Shown: positions 32,301 to 35,945 of the stretch, piece after piece
Layout: every line of letters starts with the position of its first letter
Position numbering within the stretch: position 1 is the stretch's first letter
Source of the DNA: Corynebacterium sp. HMSC05H05
Lineage (GTDB): Bacteria; Actinomycetota; Actinomycetes; Mycobacteriales; Mycobacteriaceae
DNA length: 35,945 nt
Direction: 5' to 3'
Assembly: GCF_001807265.1 (NCBI RefSeq)
Contig: NZ_KV788399.1
Span: 1-35,945, forward strand
Notes under the pieces: model-generated
Told to the model about the DNA's origin: nothing
The model's database searches: none
Seen by the model: the letters and a program-made list of their open reading frames with translations, nothing else
Position numbers and translations under genes: made by a program

Positions 32301-33045
32301 GCTCCTGAGAAAGATTCTCGCGGCGCACGTTGATGAAGCCCATATCAACGAATACGGGCGTTTCGATGAAGTCGTCAACTCTGTTGACTTTGATGCCGCC
32401 GCCGAATATTTTCAGCGGAAGACTGGGGAGAAGCTTGCATCCTTTAAGGTCCGAACGGCTATCGACAGGTTGCTGCGACAGTACGTGTTGCACCACAAAC
32501 TCCCCGCAGACCTTAAAGAAGCGGCATCAAAAGACGTTGAGAGCCTAATGGGCGTGGCTGGAACGGGACCGGTTAAGCAGCTTGAGGTTAACGTGGACTA
32601 CATCGTCATGTTGATTGATGATTACCGTGCGAAGTTGGGCCAACGCAACGACGCAGGAGCACGTGAGATTCGTGCAACGATTGAGCGCAGCGTTGAAGCA
32701 TCCCCAAGCCTGCACAACAAGCGCGATCTAATCGAAGAATTCCTGCACTCCGAAGAGAACACAGGGGCATCAGGTAATACGCAGCAGCGCTGGGAGAAGT
32801 TCTTAGCCAACCGGCGCGATCAAGAGCTCAATGAGCTGATCGAGGCTGAAGAGCTTAACCCCGATGAGACGTATTCGCTCGTGGAAAAAGCACTTCGTAA
32901 TGGTGGCGTGCAAACATCTGGTACCGCCATGAAGAAGCTGTTGCCGGCCACATCCAGTCTTGGGCGACACATGGACCAAGATGAGGTCCAGGCGCGTTTG
33001 AGTGAGAAATTGTCGGCATTCGTGGATCGTTTCTCGATGTCGTAG
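29386..33045 (+). CDS. hsdR: Type I restriction endonuclease subunit HsdR
   Basis: A 1219-residue ATP-driven translocase and nuclease that cuts unmethylated DNA in complex with HsdM and HsdS. The N-terminal PD-ExK nuclease shows Asp146 and E160-L-K162 (in G-D-L-M-L-L... and H-L-E-L-K-R-S). The SF2 motor has T-T-G-S-G-K-T at 298-304 (Lys303), D-E-A-H at 404-407, and G-F-T-G-T-P-I soon after. A Q-M-L-T-G-F-D-S-K-W-L-N-T-L-Y segment and S-R-T-N-R-V mark later motor motifs. The C-terminal 350 residues are helical and should bind HsdM. The ATG is supported by AAGGAG nine bases upstream (29371-29376, overlapping the hsdS stop). No frameshift or premature stop is seen, so the system looks intact. 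Confidence 0.95.
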   Translation: MTTPLTYTDEARFEDDVVVMLRRHGWDEVLDRPSERQLIGNWAEILYNNNRDQDRLGDVPLTSTEMDQIIEQITELRTPLRLNEFINGRSVAITRDAPEAHNLGKEVSLKIYDRREIAGGQSYYQIARQPKFATAAHNLLPERRGDLMLLINGMPVIHLELKRSGVPVSQATNQIIKYAHEGVYTGLFSLVQIFAAMTPTETLYFANPGPGRKFNPDFFFHWADFNNEPINDWPTVVTSLLSIPMAHQLIGFYTVTDRAAGVLMAMRSYQYFAAHRIADRVEGHEWGSDNKGGYIWHTTGSGKTITSFKTAQLIADSKNADKVVFLLDRVELGTQSLANYRSYGGDTIDVADTSSADELLQLLTNETSVLIVTSLQKFHHLQAETLRAVYLEKLREKRIVFIVDEAHRSTFGDMLLNIKTTLPDALLFGFTGTPIHDENQKLHATTATIFGNELHRYSIADGIRDGNVLGFDPEMVETFRASDVRKSVALEQAKAIDEQDAFSDPKKEKVYLKFMDKAQVPMAGVRHEDDFYDRGIEDYLPMSQYDQHQHRQAVAADIVENWRHLSRNSTFHAILATHSIPEAIEYFRIFRDNYPQLNITALFDPNIDNTGEHQLAKEDGLIEVLEHYNAMFDQHFTMPTHAAFKRDIAARLAHKGPYSTPAFTHDEQIDLLIVVDQMLTGFDSKWLNTLYLDKLIAYENIIQAFSRTNRVFGPEKPFGSIRYYRKPHTMQRNIDAAVKLYSGDKPFGLFVDHLDEHLMQINQCFAVIKRRFAGINDFSRLPDEEDDRLEFAKVLPELYEHLQAAQVQGFTWEKDTYYFDDTTTTVELTEPEFIALLSRYRELDRSSGEPGSGPEPGDDTPPYDIDVHITHIDTARIDADYLNAKYAKYLRAIEAGVPQAELDELLSELHAGFARLSTEDQVFANRWLHDIQSGEAVLVPGKTVQDYINDYKLTQQDREIEQLVRAVGVNAELLRKILAAHVDEAHINEYGRFDEVVNSVDFDAAAEYFQRKTGEKLASFKVRTAIDRLLRQYVLHHKLPADLKEAASKDVESLMGVAGTGPVKQLEVNVDYIVMLIDDYRAKLGQRNDAGAREIRATIERSVEASPSLHNKRDLIEEFLHSEENTGASGNTQQRWEKFLANRRDQELNELIEAEELNPDETYSLVEKALRNGGVQTSGTAMKKLLPATSSLGRHMDQDEVQARLSEKLSAFVDRFSMS

Positions 33046-33067
33046 AAGGACACCGAGGGTGCCCTTC
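33045..33067 (+). terminator. Hairpin at the end of the hsd operon
   Basis: GAAGG-A-CACC at 33045-33054 pairs with GGTG-C-CCTTC at 33058-33067 around a GAG loop, with one internal A/C mismatch. It begins at the last base of the hsdR stop codon. There is no T run, so efficiency is uncertain; it faces the convergent DJ-1 family gene. Confidence 0.5.
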
Positions 33068-33104
33068 GACTACGCGTTCAAGTGAAGATATCCCGCGAAA
33101 ACAC

Positions 33105-33785
33105 CTAGCTCAGCGCCTCCAGCACCGCCTCGCCCACCCCCGCGGCCGACGTGGGGTTCTGGCCGGTGATGAGCTTGCCGTCGACCACGACGTGCTTGGT
33201 CATCGGGATCTTTGCGGTGGTGTACTCGCCGGCCTGGTCGCGGAGTTTCTCTTCCAGGCTGAAGGGGACTTCCTCGGTGCGGCGGGCGAGTTTCTCTTCG
33301 GTCCAGGAGTAGCCGGTGACGTGGCGGCCGTCGAGAAGCTTGGTGCCATTGGCGAGGGTGACGTCGAGCAGACCGCACGGGCCGTGGCAGACAGCTGAGA
33401 CGATCTTGCTGCTGCCTGCGAAGTGGGCGACGGCCCGTTTCACCTCGTCGGCGGCAAAGTCGAACATGGTGCCGTGGCCGCCGATGAGGTAGATGCCGTC
33501 GAACTCGTCGAGGTTCACGTCCGCGATTGCCGGGGTGTCATCGAGCTGGTCCATGAACTCGGGGTCCTCGTAGCGCTTGTTTGTGCCGCCGAGCTGGATC
33601 ACCGGGGTTTTCAGGCTCACCGGGTCGATGGGCACGGCGCCGCCGTCGACGCTGGCGAGTGTGACCTCGTGGCCGGCTTCGGTGAGCACGTCGTAGAAGT
33701 GCGTGTACTCGCCGAGCCACATGCCGGTGTGGACGCCGGAGTCGGCGTAGCGGTGGACACTGGTGGAAAGCGCAAGAAATTTCAT
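33105..33785 (-). CDS. DJ-1/PfpI-family class I glutamine amidotransferase-like protein (Hsp31-like)
   Basis: A 226-residue single-domain protein. The nucleophile elbow A-V-C-H-G-P holds Cys133 followed by His134, and Glu26 in M-W-L-G-E-Y is the acid that tunes the cysteine in this family. The I-G-G-H-G-T-M segment at 101-107 would form the oxyanion region. Length and the G-V-H-T-G-M-W-L-G-E-Y region resemble the Hsp31-like branch, members of which act as glyoxalase III, deglycase-type or chaperone enzymes; which applies here cannot be told. It is cytoplasmic. The ATG at 33783-33785 lies six bases after CATAAT on the minus strand, so the mRNA is probably leaderless. It is divergent from the NCS1 permease gene. 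Confidence 0.88.
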   Translation of the reverse strand: MKFLALSTSVHRYADSGVHTGMWLGEYTHFYDVLTEAGHEVTLASVDGGAVPIDPVSLKTPVIQLGGTNKRYEDPEFMDQLDDTPAIADVNLDEFDGIYLIGGHGTMFDFAADEVKRAVAHFAGSSKIVSAVCHGPCGLLDVTLANGTKLLDGRHVTGYSWTEEKLARRTEEVPFSLEEKLRDQAGEYTTAKIPMTKHVVVDGKLITGQNPTSAAGVGEAVLEALS

Positions 33786-33827
33786 AACGCCATTATGGGG
33801 GGTTTGGCTGCGACGTATAGTCCATGT
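33786..33827. promoter_or_regulatory. Compact overlapping divergent promoters, both leaderless
   Basis: Only 42 bases separate the two start codons. On the minus strand CATAAT (33792-33797) ends six bases before the DJ-1 family ATG. On the plus strand TATAGT (33816-33821) ends six bases before the permease ATG at 33828. With 18 bases between the two -10 boxes, each expected -35 region falls on the other promoter's -10, so the two polymerases should exclude each other. Confidence 0.6.
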
Positions 33828-35279
33828 ATGTCACACAGCAAACCCACAGCGAATAGTGCGCCCGTGGTGGAGACCCTGGGCATCGACATCGTCCCCGAAT
33901 CCGAGCGCACCGCGAAACCCTCCGACCTGTTCTGGCCGTGGTTCGCTGCCAACATCTCGGTCTTCGGCATCTCCTACGGCTCGTTCGTGCTCTGGTTCGG
34001 GCTGTCGTTCTGGCAGGGCGCGCTGGTCACCGCACTCGGGGTGACCTTCTCGTTCTTCCTCTGCGGGCTGATCGCCGTGGCCGGCAAGCGCGGGTCCGCG
34101 CCGACGATGGTGCTCTCGCGCGCCGCGTTCGGTGTGGAGGGGCAGAAGGTGCCGGGCATCGTCTCGTGGCTGACGTCCATCGGCTGGGAGACTTTCCTTT
34201 CCATCATGGCGGTGTTGGCCACCACAACGGTGATCCGCGAGCTCGGCGGCAACCCCGGCACCGCCACCAAAGTCATTGCCACTGTGATCGTCGCCGGGCT
34301 GATCGTGGCGGCGTCGGTGCTGGGCTACCACACGATTATGAAGCTGCAGTCGGTGCTGACCTGGCTCACCGGCGCTGTGACCGTGCTGTACATGGCGCTG
34401 ACCATCCCGCGCATCGACTGGGCCGCGGTCCAAGCCATCCCCGCCGGTTCCGCGGGCAGCGTGGTCGGCGCGCTGGTGATGGTGATGACGGGCTTCGGCC
34501 TGGGTTGGATCAACATCGCCGCCGACTGGTCGCGCTACCAGCGCCGCGACACCCCGGATTCCGCCATTATCTTCTGGAACACCTTCGGCGGCGCCATCGC
34601 CCCTGCGATTCTGGTGGTATTCGGGCTGTTGCTCGCCGCATCCGACGAGGCGCTGGCGGAAGCGATCGCGGACGACCCGATTGGTGCGCTCGCCGTATTG
34701 CTTCCCACCTGGGTGCTCGTGCCGTTTTTGATCACCGCGGTGCTCGCGCTGGTCTCCGGCGCGGTGCTCGGCATCTACTCCTCGGGCCTGACACTTCTGA
34801 CCTTGGGCATCAACATCCCGCGACCAGCGGCCGCCGCCATCGACGGCGTCATCCTCACCCTCGGCACCATCTGCGTGGTCTTCTTCGCCGAAAGCTTCCT
34901 CGGGCCGTTCCAGTCCTTCCTGATCACCCTCGGCGTGCCCCTGGCCAGCTGGGCGGGCATCCTCATCGCGGACATCTATTCCCGCACGCAGGATTACGAT
35001 GAGCCCGCGCTTTACGACGCCAAAGGCTGCTACGGCGCCGTCGACTGGACCTCCATCGGCATCCTGGTCGTCGCCTCGGTGATCGGCTGGGGCCTGGTGG
35101 TGAACCTGTTTGCCGAGGAAGCGGCCTGGAACAACTGGCAGGGCTACCTCCTGCCGCTGGTCGGCGAGCACTGGGCGGACGCGAACCTCGGCGTGCTCGT
35201 CGCGCTCGTACTCTCCTTCGTGGCCGCGTGGTTTGCGCGCCGGGGCCGCATCCGCCGGCAGGAGGGGAGCGCGGCTTAG
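33828..35279 (+). CDS. NCS1-family nucleobase/cation symporter (cytosine/purine permease type)
   Basis: A 483-residue permease with about twelve membrane helices. The N-terminal P-S-D-L-F-W-P-W-F-A-A-N-I-S segment, followed by V-F-G-I-S-Y-G-S-F, is characteristic of NCS1 transporters, which import cytosine, purines, allantoin, hydantoins or thiamine-related compounds with H+ or Na+. Other supports are W-I-N-I-A-A-D-W-S-R-Y-Q-R near 226-238 and A-D-I-Y-S-R-T near 383-389. The substrate is not evident. The C-terminus is a basic cytoplasmic tail (A-R-R-G-R-I-R-R-Q). The ATG at 33828 was chosen because the upstream open frame only overlaps the divergent gene and a TATAGT box lies six bases before it. 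It is convergent with the next gene across a hairpin. Confidence 0.9.
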   Translation: MSHSKPTANSAPVVETLGIDIVPESERTAKPSDLFWPWFAANISVFGISYGSFVLWFGLSFWQGALVTALGVTFSFFLCGLIAVAGKRGSAPTMVLSRAAFGVEGQKVPGIVSWLTSIGWETFLSIMAVLATTTVIRELGGNPGTATKVIATVIVAGLIVAASVLGYHTIMKLQSVLTWLTGAVTVLYMALTIPRIDWAAVQAIPAGSAGSVVGALVMVMTGFGLGWINIAADWSRYQRRDTPDSAIIFWNTFGGAIAPAILVVFGLLLAASDEALAEAIADDPIGALAVLLPTWVLVPFLITAVLALVSGAVLGIYSSGLTLLTLGINIPRPAAAAIDGVILTLGTICVVFFAESFLGPFQSFLITLGVPLASWAGILIADIYSRTQDYDEPALYDAKGCYGAVDWTSIGILVVASVIGWGLVVNLFAEEAAWNNWQGYLLPLVGEHWADANLGVLVALVLSFVAAWFARRGRIRRQEGSAA

Positions 35280-35287
35280 CGCGCTCG

Positions 35288-35304
35288 GGCCGGTGCAGCC
35301 GGCC
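35288..35304. terminator. Short GC-rich hairpin between convergent genes
   Basis: GGCCGG at 35288-35293 pairs with CCGGCC at 35299-35304 around a five-base loop. It lies between the permease stop and the stop of the convergent minus-strand gene. No T run follows, so it is only a candidate. Confidence 0.4.
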
Positions 35305-35774
35305 TACGTGGCCGGGTTGCGAACCAGCAGGCGGTCCACCTGGTCCGCCAGGTCCGGGGCTTGCGCGTCGAAGTCGCCGGGCAGCTCCCGGTCCGCTTCG
35401 GCGATGGCGTCCGCGTCCGGCTCACCGGTGGCCATCGCTGCCTCAGCCGCGTCGAGCAGCCGCTGCAGGCGAGGCACGTTGAGCTGGTACGCGCCGTCGT
35501 GTTCCGGGCCTTCCACGGGGTGGAGCCAGCCGGTGGCAGTGAAGATGAACATGCGGGTTTCCAGCATGTTCGCCTTCAATCCGAGTTTGTCTTTCGGATC
35601 TCCCAGGCCTCGCACGTAGCCCCGGCGGGCCTCGCGCACGGTGCCGTCGGTGTCCAGGACGGGTCCTGAGTGATCGTCAGCGTTTCGGGCGATGTCGGCC
35701 AACATATGCAGTTCTCGGGGGAAGAGCGACGGTGCTTTTGCGCAGTACACGGCGGCTCTCAGTATCTCGCCCAA
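35304..35774 (-). CDS. Small protein of unknown function
   Basis: A 156-residue soluble protein I do not recognise. The N-terminal half (MGEILRAAVYCAKAPSLFPR) carries a single Cys11; the middle contains G-W-L-H-P-V-E-G-P-E-H-D-G-A-Y; the C-terminal third is acidic and helical (L-L-D-A-A-E-A-A-M-A-T-G-E-P-D-A-D-A). No membrane helix or signal peptide is seen. The start is a TTG at 35772-35774, supported by AAGGAGG five bases upstream on the minus strand, a better site than any near the later ATGs. A TATAAT-like box reading on the minus strand (35814-35819) may be its promoter. Confidence 0.65.
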   Translation of the reverse strand: MGEILRAAVYCAKAPSLFPRELHMLADIARNADDHSGPVLDTDGTVREARRGYVRGLGDPKDKLGLKANMLETRMFIFTATGWLHPVEGPEHDGAYQLNVPRLQRLLDAAEAAMATGEPDADAIAEADRELPGDFDAQAPDLADQVDRLLVRNPAT

Positions 35775-35793
35775 GGGCGCCTCCTTTTTGCGG

Positions 35794-35821
35794 TTGTGGT
35801 GGAACAGGCCGACATTATAAT
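35794..35821. promoter_or_regulatory. Likely bidirectional promoter around an ATTATAAT core
   Basis: On the plus strand TTGTGG (35794-35799) and TATAAT (35816-35821) are 16 bases apart, a good sigma-70 promoter. The core ATTATAAT also reads TATAAT on the minus strand (35814-35819), upstream of the TTG-initiated gene. One AT-rich core may serve both directions. Confidence 0.5.
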
Positions 35822-35875
35822 TTTCCGTCCGATCCCGAAGGCGAGGGAATCGAACGAATGTGTGGGTGAGGGTTA

Positions 35876-35945
35876 GATGGACGACATGGCCGGGATGGAC
35901 GAGCCGCGCAGCTGTTTAGAAGATCGAAATGGTAGCGGTGTGGTG
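35876..35945 (+). CDS. Possible 5' end of a further gene (truncated by window edge)
   Basis: An ATG at 35876 opens a frame of at least 23 codons (M-D-D-M-A-G-M-D-E-P-R-S-C-L-E-D) that runs off the window. GAGGG lies about five bases upstream and a good promoter (TTGTGG/TATAAT) about 55 bases before. The piece is too short to identify, and a chance frame is possible. Confidence 0.35.

Noticed and set aside
33423..33827. Upstream extension of the NCS1 permease frame
   Set aside because: It is antisense to the DJ-1 family gene and lacks family similarity; the ATG at 33828 next to a -10 box is preferred.
25264..33830. Attachment-site duplication of the tRNA 3' end flanking the hsd cassette
   Set aside because: I looked for a second copy of the T-arm/acceptor sequence downstream of hsdR and saw none; no integrase gene is present.
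35670..35876. 68-codon plus-strand frame over the promoter of the minus-strand small protein gene
   Set aside because: It overlaps the start of the better supported minus-strand gene and the promoter core, and has no ribosome-binding site.
1..35945. CRISPR array, insertion sequence or prophage genes
   Set aside because: No regularly spaced repeats, transposase-like frames or phage structural genes were seen.

Overview
The window is chromosomal DNA from a high-GC actinobacterium of the Mycobacteriales, most likely a Corynebacterium. The evidence is a WhiB1-type regulator, the 24-residue ribosomal protein bL37, an AdnA/AdnB helicase-nuclease pair, UvrD2 with a C-terminal HRDC domain, and a gene order matching, as I remember it, the Mycobacterium tuberculosis block from whiB1 (Rv3219) through rhlE, adnAB, the K+ channel, nudC and uvrD2 to the UPF0182 gene (Rv3193c). 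Species cannot be settled from sequence reading alone.

Layout. 1-1064: tail of an unknown membrane-anchored protein, a strong terminator hairpin, bL37 and whiB1 on the minus strand, then a 455-base gene-free region with three inverted repeats. 1065-4107: a small four-helix membrane protein facing a coupled minus-strand pair, rhlE (DEAD-box helicase) and a membrane-anchored beta-propeller protein. 4132-16782: a long plus-strand run: DUF3107, a DUF3152 protein with a metzincin-type zinc site, a TIGR02569-like protein, adnA, adnB, a K+ channel with RCK domain, nudC and uvrD2. From TIGR02569 through the channel, and again at nudC-uvrD2, stops and starts overlap or nearly touch. This is a DNA end-resection and repair locus. 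16791-22018: a cyclodehydratase/ThiF-like orphan, a YgjP-type metallopeptidase, a DUF2342 protein, a PDZ-Lon type membrane protease, a lipoprotein and a PPA1309-family protein, arranged as convergent and divergent pairs, several apparently leaderless. 22104-25067: a large UPF0182 membrane protein.

25117-33067: initiator tRNA-Met between two hairpin terminators, followed by a complete type I restriction-modification operon (hsdM, hsdS, hsdR). Codon use there is visibly less GC-biased than in the neighbours, so this looks like an acquired cassette beside a tRNA, although I found no second copy of the tRNA 3' end. 33105-35945: a DJ-1/PfpI-family protein and an NCS1 permease from a very compact divergent promoter, an unrecognised small protein, and the start of a possible further gene.

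No CRISPR array, insertion sequence, rRNA or prophage gene was seen. The points most worth a second look are a strong internal ribosome-binding site inside the K+ channel gene exactly before its RCK domain, an orphan RRE/ThiF-like protein, a 17-bp palindrome centred exactly between two divergent start codons, an AdnA with a destroyed Walker A lysine, a metzincin motif in DUF3152, and the overlapping leaderless divergent promoters at 33786-33827.
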